Below, piece by piece: positions 16,918 to 25,731 of a DNA stretch of 35,220 bases. The notes under the pieces are model-generated. The model was not told the DNA's origin. It saw only the letters and a program-made list of their open reading frames with translations, and searched no databases. How positions within the stretch are numbered: the first letter of the stretch is position 1; the number at the start of each line of letters is the position of its first letter. The DNA comes from Gammaproteobacteria bacterium (lineage in GTDB: Bacteria > Pseudomonadota > Gammaproteobacteria > GCA-001735895): NCBI GenBank assembly GCA_030066335.1, contig JASJBV010000003.1, forward strand, positions 1 to 35,220, written 5' to 3'. The position numbers and the translations under genes are program-made.

Positions 16918-18078
16918 TTGAACTTGACTGCCAACTGGAATTATCCAACCAACATCCGGGTCGGTGCAGGACGTTATACCGAGCTTGCCGATCTATGTCG
17001 AAAAATGGGGATCAAGTCACCGATGATCGTGACCGATCCGGGATTGGCCGAGATGCCGATGCTAGGTAAGGTGACCAGCCAGATCCGGATCTCCGGTCTG
17101 AACTGTGGCTGTTTTTTCGATATCCAGTCCAATCCCACCGGGGATAATGTCGAACAGGGAGTGACCTTCTTCCATGACAACCTACACGATGGTATCGTCG
17201 CCATCGGCGGCGGTTCGACCATAGATGCTGCCAAGGCCATTGCCTTGATGGTCGGCCAGCAACGCCCGATCTGGGATTTTGAAGATGTCGGCGAAAACTG
17301 GACCCGGGTCAATACCGCGGGTATAGCCCCGGTCATCGCGTTACCGACGACTGCCGGCACCGGTTCCGAGGTGGGACGGGCATCGGTGATTACCGATACC
17401 GACCAGCGGGTGAAGAAAATTATCTTTCATCCCAACATGTTACCGCAACAAGTCATCCTCGATCCCGAGTTGACCGTGGACCTGCCACCGGCGCTGACCG
17501 CCGCCACCGGCATGGATGCACTGTCGCATAACCTCGAGGCATTCTGCTCCCCTTTCTATCATCCACTGGCCGATGGTATTGCGGTTGAAGGTATCCGCCT
17601 GGTCCAGCAGTACCTGCCTCGCGCCTTCCATGATGGCCAGGATATCGAGGCCAGGACCCAGATGCTGGTCTGCTCCAGCATGGGTGCCACCGCGTTTCAG
17701 AAGGGCCTGGGCGCTATGCATGCGCTGGCCCATCCTCTCGGGGCGCTTTATAATGCTCATCATGGCACCCTGAATGCAATTCTGATGCCCTACGTATTAC
17801 AGGCAAACCTCGGCGTAATCGAAGACCGCCTGACCCGGCTGGCTCGCTTTCTGGACCTTGCCCAACCCGGTGCCGAGGGATTTATCCAGTGGGTGTTGCA
17901 ACTGCGTGAAGAATTAAACATTCCCGCCAGCCTTGCTGCGATAGGTATCGATGATAAGGATGCCGATCTTGTCGCGCAGATGGCGACCGAGGATCCATCC
18001 GCGGCTGGCAACCCAATAGATTTCAGCATCGATCAATACCGCCAACTATTCCTCGATGCTATTGATGGAAGGCTTTAG
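16918..18078 (+). CDS. Iron-containing (type III) alcohol dehydrogenase
   Basis: This 386-aa NAD(P)-linked dehydrogenase has the type III signature. The nucleotide-binding segment is AIGGGSTIDAAKAIA (about 95-109), followed by ALPTTAGTGSEV. The metal ligands are Asp200 and His204 (GMDALSHNLEAF), His268 (GAMHALAHPLG) and His282 (YNAHHGTLNA), matching the FucO pattern, so a primary alcohol dehydrogenase is likely. The start is TTG at 16918 with a strong GAGAGGA site 7 nt upstream. It follows the aldehyde dehydrogenase by 12 nt and precedes the amidotransferase by 5 nt. In the proposed route it would oxidise the alcohol of a gamma-glutamyl-amino alcohol, taking the place of the oxidase PuuB in the putrescine pathway. 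Confidence 0.93.
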   Translation: MNLTANWNYPTNIRVGAGRYTELADLCRKMGIKSPMIVTDPGLAEMPMLGKVTSQIRISGLNCGCFFDIQSNPTGDNVEQGVTFFHDNLHDGIVAIGGGSTIDAAKAIALMVGQQRPIWDFEDVGENWTRVNTAGIAPVIALPTTAGTGSEVGRASVITDTDQRVKKIIFHPNMLPQQVILDPELTVDLPPALTAATGMDALSHNLEAFCSPFYHPLADGIAVEGIRLVQQYLPRAFHDGQDIEARTQMLVCSSMGATAFQKGLGAMHALAHPLGALYNAHHGTLNAILMPYVLQANLGVIEDRLTRLARFLDLAQPGAEGFIQWVLQLREELNIPASLAAIGIDDKDADLVAQMATEDPSAAGNPIDFSIDQYRQLFLDAIDGRL

Positions 18079-18083
18079 TCATC

Positions 18084-18788
18084 ATGAAGGTTGCTATCTT
18101 ACTCTGTGACCAGGTAAAGGAAGAATATCAGGAACGGTTCGGCCTTTACCAGGATATGATCGCGAGCATGTTGGCACCTTTTTTCGATGAGCTGGAGATC
18201 AGTACATTCAATTGCCACCTCGGAGAAATACCCGATGACCTTCATGCCTTTGATTTTTACATATCCAGCGGCAGTCGTAGTAGTGTGTATGACGACGAGC
18301 CGTGGATCGGTGAATTGATCGAATTCGTTCAACTACTAAATCGACATCAAAAAAAGTTTATCGGTATATGTTTCGGTCATCAACTGATAGGTATCGCATT
18401 GGATGGCAAAGTCGAGCAATCGGACAAGGGCTGGGGGATAGGTATCGCAACCAAGCAAATGTTAACCCATAGCGATTGGATGACGGAGAAACCACAACAA
18501 TTGAAGCTGTTGGTCAGTCACCAGGACCAGGTCATCGAATTACCCCCGGAAGCTGAAATCGTCGCCGGCAGTGATTTCTGCCCCCATTTCATGGTGCAAT
18601 GGAATCCGCATTTCTTCAGTGTGCAGGGGCACCCGGAGTGGTCGCCAGATTATGCTCACAGGTTGATCCACGATCGACGTGATCAGTACCCTGAGGCGAC
18701 CTTCAACCAGGCCCTGGAATCGTTTATCGAGGAAACAGATAATCTTGTTTTCAGTCAATGGATCAGGCAATTCATTGACCAGGATTAA
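18084..18788 (+). CDS. Class I glutamine amidotransferase-like hydrolase
   Basis: This 234-aa protein has the GATase-1 fold with a full catalytic triad: Cys96 (GICFGHQLIG), and His183 and Glu185 (QGHPEWSPDY). It lacks any synthetase partner domain, so despite resemblance to the GMP synthase glutaminase part it is probably a free-standing hydrolase. With the three genes before it, the likely role is releasing glutamate from a gamma-glutamyl-amino acid, like PuuD (inference by analogy; PuuD belongs to the related C26 group). It begins 5 nt after the alcohol dehydrogenase and ends the cassette; 110 nt separate it from the photolyase-family pair. The alternative is a generic gamma-glutamyl peptidase of unknown substrate. 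Confidence 0.88.
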   Translation: MKVAILLCDQVKEEYQERFGLYQDMIASMLAPFFDELEISTFNCHLGEIPDDLHAFDFYISSGSRSSVYDDEPWIGELIEFVQLLNRHQKKFIGICFGHQLIGIALDGKVEQSDKGWGIGIATKQMLTHSDWMTEKPQQLKLLVSHQDQVIELPPEAEIVAGSDFCPHFMVQWNPHFFSVQGHPEWSPDYAHRLIHDRRDQYPEATFNQALESFIEETDNLVFSQWIRQFIDQD

Positions 18789-18898
18789 AGCGCTGTTATC
18801 TGCGCGTAAAAATATTTATCTGTCGGGGATATTCTGGGCACAAATCCAGTCTAAAAACCATTCTTGAGCTACCCTTCCACGACCGCAACTACCCAGCC

Positions 18899-20011
18899 AT
18901 GCCTGAGCATCACGACACCGGATTCGATACCCGCTACCAGCGGATCCTGGACCAGATTGACAGGGTCAAACCGGTCAGCTACGGCAAGACCCGTAATTTT
19001 GCCGATGGCGCGGTCACCCGCCTATCGCCGTACATCTCACGCGGAGTGATCTCGACCCGGATGGTCCTCGATAGCATCCTGCAACAGGACCTGCCTTACT
19101 ACGCGAGCGAGAAGCTGATCCAGGAACTGGCCTGGCGCGATTACTGGCAACAGGTTTGGATCGCCAGGGGCGACGACATCGATGAGGATTTAAAACAGCC
19201 GCAAGCGGATGTCGCCCATCACCAGATGCCGCTGGCGCTGGATCAGGCAACCACCGGTATCGACGCGATCGATGCGGCAATCGAGGAGCTCTACCAGACC
19301 GGTTATATGCATAACCACATGCGGATGTATGTCGCCTCCGTCGCCTGCAATATCGCCAGAAGTCACTGGCGGATGCCGGCGCGATGGATGTATTTCCATC
19401 TGCTGGACGGCGACTGGGCAAGCAATGCACTGAGCTGGCAATGGGTGGCGGGCAGTAACGCCAACAAAAAATACTTTGCCAACCAGGGCAACATCAACAA
19501 GTATTTTTACTCCGAGCAGAAAGGCTCTTTCCTCGATCGCGACTATCCCGAACTGGTATCGATGTCGATCCCAGCAGTCCTCCGCGACAAGCTAGAGCAA
19601 TCGCTGAGCTGCGAGTTACCGGTGACTAAACCACCCGTACTCTCTCCGCAGTTACCCACGCTAATCTACAACTACTACAACCTGGATCCGGCCTGGCGCC
19701 GGGATGAGCCGGCCAATCGCATCCTGTTGCTGGAACCCTCAGTCTTCAACAGGTTTCCGATTGCGGCGAAGAATATCGATTTCATGCTGAAACTGGCCGA
19801 CAACATCCCGGGTATCCAGCTGTTCTGTGGCGAGTTCGCTGAATTACAGGGCCTGCTTCAAGCCGGGACTGTGTACTACAAGGAACATCCACTTAATCAG
19901 CATTATCGAGGCCACGAGGAACCACGTGACTGGATGTTCCAGGTCGAGGGTTACTACCCGTCATTCTTTGCGTTCTGGAAACGCTGCAAAAAGGAGATCA
20001 AGTCATGGTAG
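18899..20011 (+). CDS. Photolyase/cryptochrome-family FAD-binding protein lacking the N-terminal antenna domain
   Basis: This 370-aa protein begins directly with a photolyase FAD-binding domain (about residues 30-215). It retains canonical flavin contacts: [11 protein letters not shown], the [11 protein letters not shown] helix, and [16 protein letters not shown], in which Asn177, Trp180 and Trp182 line up by eye with E. coli PhrB N378, W382 and W384. The usual N-terminal alpha/beta antenna domain is absent. Instead an extra C-terminal module of about 100 residues ([18 protein letters not shown] onward, ending [13 protein letters not shown]) follows a linker. It looks alpha/beta in pattern and may be a displaced Rossmann-like domain (inference). 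No ribosome binding site is obvious at the ATG. Its end overlaps the next gene by 7 nt. Whether it repairs DNA or senses light is unknown. Confidence 0.88.
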   Translation: MPEHHDTGFDTRYQRILDQIDRVKPVSYGKTRNFADGAVTRLSPYISRGVISTRMVLDSILQQDLPYYASEKLIQELAWRDYWQQVWIARGDDIDEDLKQPQADVAHHQMPLALDQATTGIDAIDAAIEELYQTGYMHNHMRMYVASVACNIARSHWRMPARWMYFHLLDGDWASNALSWQWVAGSNANKKYFANQGNINKYFYSEQKGSFLDRDYPELVSMSIPAVLRDKLEQSLSCELPVTKPPVLSPQLPTLIYNYYNLDPAWRRDEPANRILLLEPSVFNRFPIAAKNIDFMLKLADNIPGIQLFCGEFAELQGLLQAGTVYYKEHPLNQHYRGHEEPRDWMFQVEGYYPSFFAFWKRCKKEIKSW

Positions 20012-21480
20012 ATGAAGCGATCAATATCGTCTGGCTGAAACGTGATCTGCGGACCCAGGACCATGCGCCACTGGATGCCGCCGAGCAGGCCGGCCTGCCC
20101 TACCTGATCGTGTACCTGTTCGAGCCGGAGCTTATGCGACATGCGGATATGTCCGAGCGTCACCGCCAGTTCATCTTTCATTCGATCCGGGATATGAACC
20201 ACAGATTTGCGGATTACGGCCGGCGGGTGGACATCTTTCACGCCGATGCTGCCGAGGTTTTCCAGTACCTGATCGATCGCCTGGCGATCCACCGTGTATT
20301 CTCCCATCGTGAGACCGGGGTCCGCCTGACCTGGGAGCGGGACAAGCGGATCAAAAAAATATTGGCGGAAAATGCGATCGATTGGATCGAATTCAAACGT
20401 GACGGTATCGAACGTGGCATCGGTGACCGCGATGGCTGGGATGCCGCCTGGTTCAACACCATGCGCCAACCGCTGACCGAGAACCATTTCAGCACTAACA
20501 GCCTGGCCGAGCTGGAGCACCCTTATCCGCTGCCAGCCGCATTGACCGCCAGCCTCGACAGCTACCCCACGCAATTTCAGCCGCCGGGTGAAACCCATGC
20601 CTGGCAATACCTGACCTCGTTCACGGACGGGCGCGGCAGCAGCTATCATCTTGATATCTCCAAGCCGGAGCAAAGCCGTCGATCCTGTGGACGTCTGTCG
20701 CCCTATCTGGCCTGGGGCAATCTGAGTATCCGCCAGGCCTATCAGCACATTAAATTCCATCCGGATTATGGCAACAACAAACGGGCCTTTAGCGGAATCC
20801 TCACCCGCCTTAAATGGCACTGCCACTTTATCCAGAAATTTGAAGTGGAATGTGAATACGAAACGCATTGCATCAACCGCGGGTATGAGTCACTTGAACA
20901 CGAGCATAACCCGCAACATATCCAGGCCTGGCAGACGGGGCATACCGGTTTGCCGCTGGTGGATGCATGCATGCGCTGTCTGCAGCACACCGGCTGGATC
21001 AACTTTCGGATGCGGGCGATGCTGGTTTCCTTTTTCTGTCATCACCTCGACCAGGACTGGCGCAGCGGGGTTTATCATCTGGCCAACCTGTTCCTCGATT
21101 ACGAGCCCGGCATCCACTATCCGCAGTTCCAGATGCAGGCCGGGACCACCGGCATCAATACCGTGCGCATGTATAATCCAGTCAAACAATCCAGGGACCA
21201 TGATCCGGAAGGCCAGTTCATCAGGCAATGGGTGCCAGAGTTACAAGCGGTACCGTTGGAATTCATTCATGAACCCTGGTTGATGAGCGAATTCGACCAG
21301 ACTTGCTGCGGAGTGATCCTGGGGAAAGACTATCCTCTACCCATTATCGATCATGTAGAGAACGCCAAACTTGCGCGCAAGAAGATCTGGGGACATCGAA
21401 GAAATGAGCTGGTCAAGACGGAACGCGAGCGGATTCTGCACACCCACACGCGCAATAGCCCACGCAAGGCACAGGCATAA
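20005..21480 (+). CDS. Photolyase/cryptochrome-family protein with altered flavin pocket
   Basis: This is a 491-aa full-length family member: an N-terminal photolyase alpha/beta domain ([20 protein letters not shown], about 5-135) and a C-terminal FAD-binding domain (about 230-440) with [35 protein letters not shown] and FIRQWVPEL. The segment that should align with E. coli PhrB NNGGWQW reads HYPQFQM: by eye no Trp stands at the W382 or W384 position and no Asn at N378. The electron-transfer route and flavin chemistry may therefore differ from classical photolyases. I believe similar sequences occur in marine bacteria. It starts inside the previous gene with an AAGGAG site, so the two are translationally coupled. 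Confidence 0.9.
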   Translation: MVDEAINIVWLKRDLRTQDHAPLDAAEQAGLPYLIVYLFEPELMRHADMSERHRQFIFHSIRDMNHRFADYGRRVDIFHADAAEVFQYLIDRLAIHRVFSHRETGVRLTWERDKRIKKILAENAIDWIEFKRDGIERGIGDRDGWDAAWFNTMRQPLTENHFSTNSLAELEHPYPLPAALTASLDSYPTQFQPPGETHAWQYLTSFTDGRGSSYHLDISKPEQSRRSCGRLSPYLAWGNLSIRQAYQHIKFHPDYGNNKRAFSGILTRLKWHCHFIQKFEVECEYETHCINRGYESLEHEHNPQHIQAWQTGHTGLPLVDACMRCLQHTGWINFRMRAMLVSFFCHHLDQDWRSGVYHLANLFLDYEPGIHYPQFQMQAGTTGINTVRMYNPVKQSRDHDPEGQFIRQWVPELQAVPLEFIHEPWLMSEFDQTCCGVILGKDYPLPIIDHVENAKLARKKIWGHRRNELVKTERERILHTHTRNSPRKAQA

Positions 21481-21522
21481 GCCTGAGGTCGTCAATTTAC
21501 TTGGTTAATTTGGTTTAACTCG

Positions 21523-21675
21523 ATGAAAAAACAACAGCTGCCAAGCAAGACCTGCCCGGTTTGCCAGCGCCCCTTTAGCTGGCGTAAGAAATGGCAACGC
21601 GACTGGGATTCGGTGGTCTATTGCAGCGAGCGGTGCCGGCGCAACAAAACGTCCCGGCCATCGGTGATAAGCTGA
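21523..21675 (+). CDS. DUF2256 small zinc-finger-like protein
   Basis: This 50-aa gene is too short for the ORF track. The protein contains [14 protein letters not shown] and, after WDSVVYC, a second Cys pair (YCSERCRRN). This matches the DUF2256 family, with the four Cys in a CxxC...CxxxC arrangement expected to bind one zinc. The family has no known function but, as I recall, is often found next to photolyase-family genes, as here (43 nt after the second one). The start is ATG 21523 in MKKQQLPSK. No strong ribosome binding site is visible. It is the last + strand gene before the convergent rhodopsin operon. Confidence 0.85.
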   Translation: MKKQQLPSKTCPVCQRPFSWRKKWQRDWDSVVYCSERCRRNKTSRPSVIS

Positions 21676-21704
21676 AACCAGTCGTTGGGTTTAACTAAGG
21701 GTCG

Positions 21705-22709
21705 CTACAGGGTCTGCCCATGAACAATAATACGACCCGAGCAAAAGCGGGCGATCCTCAGCGCCCTGGCCATCGTCTCGAAATGCGCCACCACCGCCTG
21801 GGTCGATTGCATCGCTGCCTGCAGCACCGGACCAGCCTGACCCACCAGGTTCGCGCCCAGCGCCATCGCCTTGGCCGCATCCAGGCCATGCCGGATACCA
21901 CCGGAGGCGATTAACGCCAGCTCGGGAAACTCAGATCTTATTGCCATAATTGCGCGGGGAGTCGAGATACCCCAGTCGGCAAAGATTTCTCCCAGGTCCT
22001 GCAGTTGCGGGTCTCGGGCCCGTTGACCCTCAACCCGACTGAAACTGGTACCGCCGCGGCCGGCAACATCGATCGCCTGGACCCCGGCATCGATCAGCTT
22101 CCGCGCGACGCTGACGGAAATCCCCATCCCCACTTCCTTGGCGATGACCGGCACCGATAACCGCGCTGCAATCTGTTCCAGCCGGGACAGGATATTACCC
22201 CAGTCGGTATCACCGTTTTCCTGCAGCGCCTCCTGCAATGGGTTGAAGTGAATGATCAGGCCGTCGGCCTCGATCATATCGATGGCTTGTTGGATTTCGG
22301 CCAGGCCGAAGTCTTGTTGCAGCTGGGCCGCACCGATGTTGGAAAATAGCGGGACGCCGGGGGCATATTGGCGCAGGCGGCGATTCAGGCCGCTATGGGC
22401 CGGAGATTCAAGTGCTACCCGCTGTGAACCTACCCCCATGGCGATACCCAGCTGTTGTGCCGCCTCGGCCAGATGTAGATTGATGGTCTCGGCCCGACGT
22501 GGGCCACCGGTCATCGAGCTGATTAAAAACGGTAGTTTCAGTTGATGTTGCAGAAATTCGGTGGTGAGCTCTATATCCGCCAGGTTCTGCTCCGGTAAAG
22601 CATTATGTTCGAGCTCGATCGCATCGAATGCGTTGACCGGTTTCACATCCTGTTGCTGGGCCAATACCAGGTCGATGTGATCTATCTTGCGTTGGAGGAT
22701 TTCATTCAT
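21705..22709 (-). CDS. fni: Type 2 (FMN-dependent) isopentenyl-diphosphate delta-isomerase
   Basis: This 334-aa enzyme interconverts IPP and DMAPP with reduced FMN, supplying DMAPP for GGPP synthesis. Family features include RKIDHIDLVL at the start, FLISSMTGGP, AMGVGSQRVALE, VIAKEVGMGIS, VDVAGRGGTSF-like sequence (AIDVAGRGGTSFSRVE) and IASGGIRHGLDAAKAMALGANLVG, all parts of a flavin TIM barrel. It is the last gene of the rhodopsin/retinal operon and its start overlaps the end of blh by 8 nt. Placement of idi within proteorhodopsin clusters is known from marine bacteria and increases isoprenoid flow into retinal. It is type 2 rather than the Nudix type 1. Confidence 0.96.
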   Translation of the reverse strand: MNEILQRKIDHIDLVLAQQQDVKPVNAFDAIELEHNALPEQNLADIELTTEFLQHQLKLPFLISSMTGGPRRAETINLHLAEAAQQLGIAMGVGSQRVALESPAHSGLNRRLRQYAPGVPLFSNIGAAQLQQDFGLAEIQQAIDMIEADGLIIHFNPLQEALQENGDTDWGNILSRLEQIAARLSVPVIAKEVGMGISVSVARKLIDAGVQAIDVAGRGGTSFSRVEGQRARDPQLQDLGEIFADWGISTPRAIMAIRSEFPELALIASGGIRHGLDAAKAMALGANLVGQAGPVLQAAMQSTQAVVAHFETMARALRIARFCSGRIIVHGQTL

Positions 22710-23592
22710 GGCTGAGCTCCCTGGATTGGAGTCGTTGGATCATTTCAATCAGAATCATGTGGGGTACGGTTAATACTATCAGGCCAACGAAGATGATTTG
22801 CAACAGGGTCTGTGACCAGTCCTGCCCTGCCAGCAGTTGGAAGCTGAGCCAACCCAGGATGACGGTCAAGCCGGTCAGGCCGGCAGCCGTGGTCAAAACC
22901 GTCAGCGGTTTTTCCCTGCGTGCAATCGACAGCAGGTGGCGGGGGCTGTGCTGCAGACAGAAATAGACCATAAAAAATACCAGCGGTGGTAACAACATCG
23001 CGGCTAACACGATAAACAGGATCTCGAGGCTGGCATGGATATCCCTGCGTACGAGCTGCAGCACACTGCTGACCAACAAAACCAGGACCAGTGGCCATAG
23101 CTGAGCTGTGATCGTAACCAGCCCGGCGGCATCGTCGGCATTCACCAGGTTGCTGTAGATGGTCTGGACATCGACCGGATGAAACAGGCTGGGCAGTACA
23201 ATCAGGGCGAGCGCCACACCCAGTCGGTTGATCAAACCAAGCTGGTGGCGCCAGTCATTGGCAAAGTGCCAGACTGATAACAACAGGAACAGGCTGAAGG
23301 TTAAACTGCTCGCCCACAACCATAAACCGAGCGTCAGCGCGGCAATCAACAGGTAAACCGCAAGAAACCTGGCTAACTCTACCCCATCGCGCCACAAGCC
23401 ATGCCGATAGGCAACGATCGGATCAAGTGCACCATGCGGTAAGCCCAGCAGGACCACCAGAACAGTCAGTATGACGAGCTGCCATTGCATCGAGAGACTG
23501 ACGCCAGACAGGAACAAACTGATCACCACCAGCGTGGACAGGAAAAACAACCATTGCTGGAGTCGATAGGCCACGCTAGCCCCGGTGGACAT
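22702..23592 (-). CDS. blh: Beta-carotene 15,15'-dioxygenase, Brp/Blh family
   Basis: This 296-aa polytopic inner-membrane enzyme has about seven to eight hydrophobic segments and cleaves beta-carotene centrally with O2 to give two retinals. Likely iron ligands are His53 (GLPHGALDP), His109 (SVWHFANDW), and His215 and His219 (LQHSPRH); His278 (TVPHMILIE) is also conserved in the family. The ATG at 23592 lies inside the crtY end (17-nt overlap), and its stop overlaps fni. It provides the rhodopsin chromophore, so its presence next to crtY and the opsin makes a retinal-producing pathway nearly certain. Confidence 0.96.
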   Translation of the reverse strand: MSTGASVAYRLQQWLFFLSTLVVISLFLSGVSLSMQWQLVILTVLVVLLGLPHGALDPIVAYRHGLWRDGVELARFLAVYLLIAALTLGLWLWASSLTFSLFLLLSVWHFANDWRHQLGLINRLGVALALIVLPSLFHPVDVQTIYSNLVNADDAAGLVTITAQLWPLVLVLLVSSVLQLVRRDIHASLEILFIVLAAMLLPPLVFFMVYFCLQHSPRHLLSIARREKPLTVLTTAAGLTGLTVILGWLSFQLLAGQDWSQTLLQIIFVGLIVLTVPHMILIEMIQRLQSRELSHE

Positions 23593-24766
23593 GGTCCGCT
23601 GGCAGCTTGGGATTACGCAATCTGGCCGGGTTAAGCTGTTTGATAAAAGGCCAGGCCGGCAGCGCCAGAACCACCGCGAGCATATCCTTTAACCTGGGTT
23701 GGTCGGTCAAGAAACGTACCAGAGCGGCTGGTTCGACCTTTTCCGCCAACGCCATGAAGAAGTCGGGGGCCAGTTCCGGATGATGCCGAATGACCCGCAG
23801 GAAAAACTGGTCCATTAAACCGAGCAATGCCGGTTCGGCTGGTTGCGCAATGATGCGATCCTGTTCCAACAGTTGATCCGCACATTGCCGCGACCAGTTC
23901 TGGATTCTGCGAAAGGCATAGCCGGTGGCGGCCCGGATCGCTCCGCCGCCACTACCAGCCCTGATCCAGTTCGGCGGCAGTGTGTCGGCTGCAGGTTCGA
24001 GCCCCATCGGGATCACACCCTGCTCCCGCCGCACGATCTGGTAATCGGCGCCGCGACTGTAACGCTTCAACGCTTGCTCGAGGTCTGCATCGAGCTGGCG
24101 GATGGCAGCACGATCGCGGCAGAAACGGGTACTCTCAATCAGGATATGATTGGATGACATGGGTAAGATGTAGTTGAACTTGAAGCCGAATTCATCGCTT
24201 GCCATATCCTCCATCAGGCCAACCTGATCAGACTTGACCAGGGCCTGCTCGCTGCGTATCTCAACCCCGATGAAGGCCTGTAACAGGGTTGACCTGGCAT
24301 GATCGTCAGTGGTCGGTGGCCGGGTATCTATGACCTTATCGGCGATAATATCTCCATTCAGGGTTTGCAGCCTAAAACTGCCATCCAGCGGTTCGATGGT
24401 CTTGACCTGGTCTCCCTTGCGTAATTCAACCCGGTCATTAGGGCCGATCAGGTTCAACGCATGCTGATAGAAATTGACCGCGGGTATGCAGTGATAAGAC
24501 CAGCCCTCGCCCGGTTCATGCAAATGTTGCTGTCCCTGTGACGAGAAGCTCCATTGCCGCCACTGCCGCTTGACCAGCGCTCGCTCTGACCCGATATTCT
24601 GGGACCAGAAACACCAGGTGCGATCGTTTGCATAACCCGTTCTGGGCTCGATGATAACGGTCCTGGGCAGGCTGGTCTGATCAGCACTGCGCTTGATCAG
24701 GTCACGGGCCAGGGATAGACCCGCGCAACCGCCACCGATGATCGCCAGGTCATAATGCTGGCTCAT
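23576..24766 (-). CDS. crtY: Lycopene beta-cyclase
   Basis: This 396-aa flavoprotein of the CrtY type forms the two beta-rings of beta-carotene from lycopene. The N-terminal dinucleotide-binding fold is DLAIIGGGCAGLSLARDL, followed by RTWCFW, and further cyclase-like motifs are YILPMSSNHILIESTRF and GAIRAATGYAFRRIQ. Length and motifs fit proteobacterial CrtY. It starts at ATG 24766, whose A is the last base of the crtB stop (TGATG overlap), and runs into blh. It is probably membrane-associated. No hydroxylase (crtZ) or ketolase (crtW) follows, so beta-carotene appears to be the end product before cleavage. Confidence 0.96.
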   Translation of the reverse strand: MSQHYDLAIIGGGCAGLSLARDLIKRSADQTSLPRTVIIEPRTGYANDRTWCFWSQNIGSERALVKRQWRQWSFSSQGQQHLHEPGEGWSYHCIPAVNFYQHALNLIGPNDRVELRKGDQVKTIEPLDGSFRLQTLNGDIIADKVIDTRPPTTDDHARSTLLQAFIGVEIRSEQALVKSDQVGLMEDMASDEFGFKFNYILPMSSNHILIESTRFCRDRAAIRQLDADLEQALKRYSRGADYQIVRREQGVIPMGLEPAADTLPPNWIRAGSGGGAIRAATGYAFRRIQNWSRQCADQLLEQDRIIAQPAEPALLGLMDQFFLRVIRHHPELAPDFFMALAEKVEPAALVRFLTDQPRLKDMLAVVLALPAWPFIKQLNPARLRNPKLPADHVHRG

Positions 24767-25731
24767 CAGCGACTGGGTTCCGTCAGGTAGCTGCCCGGTA
24801 AACCACGAAGCGGACGGTGTAATCTTTGATCATGCCTGGCTAGTTTAACGTGGAATCGCGGACGACTGCAGAATTCGAATATGGTTTTCGCGGCGATAAT
24901 AAATTTTGCCCGCCGGCTGACCTGGGCGCGACCAAGCCAGGTGGCATAGCCTTTGCCGGCCAATTGATGACCGATCGCACGGTAAACCCTGGCCGCGACC
25001 AGAATCGCAATCCGAGCTCGCCACGGCAGGTAGGCCAGACCCTGCTCACCGGACTTATAATAACGTTCGGCCTCGTCGAGTAAAGCCTTGACCCCAGTGG
25101 TCAGATCTTCACGGTGCCAGACGTCGGCATTCGCAATCAGTTTCGGCGACAGGTTGCCGACGATGTTCTCCGGCAAATAACGCCGTTGATTTCTCGCATC
25201 CTCGGCGACATCCCGGGCGATGTTGGTCAATTGCATCGCAATACCAAGATCTATCGCATGCTTGTGTGCCCGTGGGTCTCTGACCCCGAGTACATCGCAC
25301 ATCAACAGGCCAACGGTACCCGCCACCCGGTAGCAGTAGCGCTTCAACTGGGCTGAATCCTTGATCCTGACCGTATCAAGATCTGACAACAAACCCTGGA
25401 TCAATTGGGTCACCGGTGCCATGTTGATCCGGTGTTCCTGCGCCAGGGCGAGAAAATCATTGACCACCGGATCGAAGCTGACAGCGGACTGTAATTCATT
25501 ATAGATCTGTAATAACCGGCGAAATGAGTCCGCACCATCCGCGGAGGAATCCGCGAGGTCATCCAGGTAGCGACAGAAGCTGTACAGTCGAGCACAGGCC
25601 TGTAGTTGAGAAGCGGCCAACAGACGCCCGGCAAAATGAAAACTTTTTCCATGCGTCTCCAACACCCCTACCGCCCGGTTGAGCGGCAGGGGTTGCAGGG
25701 ATTTTACTTCGAGGGCTATGGGTAAGGTCAT
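24766..25731 (-). CDS. crtB: 15-cis-phytoene synthase
   Basis: This 321-aa enzyme condenses two GGPP to phytoene, the first carotenoid-specific step. The two Asp-rich Mg-diphosphate motifs are visible: YLDDLAD (Asp57, 58, 61) and NIARDVAEDARNQRRYLP. SFHFAGRLL at the start and QLTNIARDV are family hallmarks. The gene overlaps crtI by 4 nt (ATGA) and crtY by 1 nt, showing tight translational coupling. A basic C-terminal tail (RRAKFIIAAKT...HVKLARHDQRL) could aid membrane binding. Nothing is missing relative to bacterial CrtB. Confidence 0.97.
   Translation of the reverse strand: MTLPIALEVKSLQPLPLNRAVGVLETHGKSFHFAGRLLAASQLQACARLYSFCRYLDDLADSSADGADSFRRLLQIYNELQSAVSFDPVVNDFLALAQEHRINMAPVTQLIQGLLSDLDTVRIKDSAQLKRYCYRVAGTVGLLMCDVLGVRDPRAHKHAIDLGIAMQLTNIARDVAEDARNQRRYLPENIVGNLSPKLIANADVWHREDLTTGVKALLDEAERYYKSGEQGLAYLPWRARIAILVAARVYRAIGHQLAGKGYATWLGRAQVSRRAKFIIAAKTIFEFCSRPRFHVKLARHDQRLHRPLRGLPGSYLTEPSR

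Noticed and set aside
19954-20868. 304-aa minus strand ORF
   Set aside because: It is antisense to the second photolyase-family gene, whose reading frame is clearly real.
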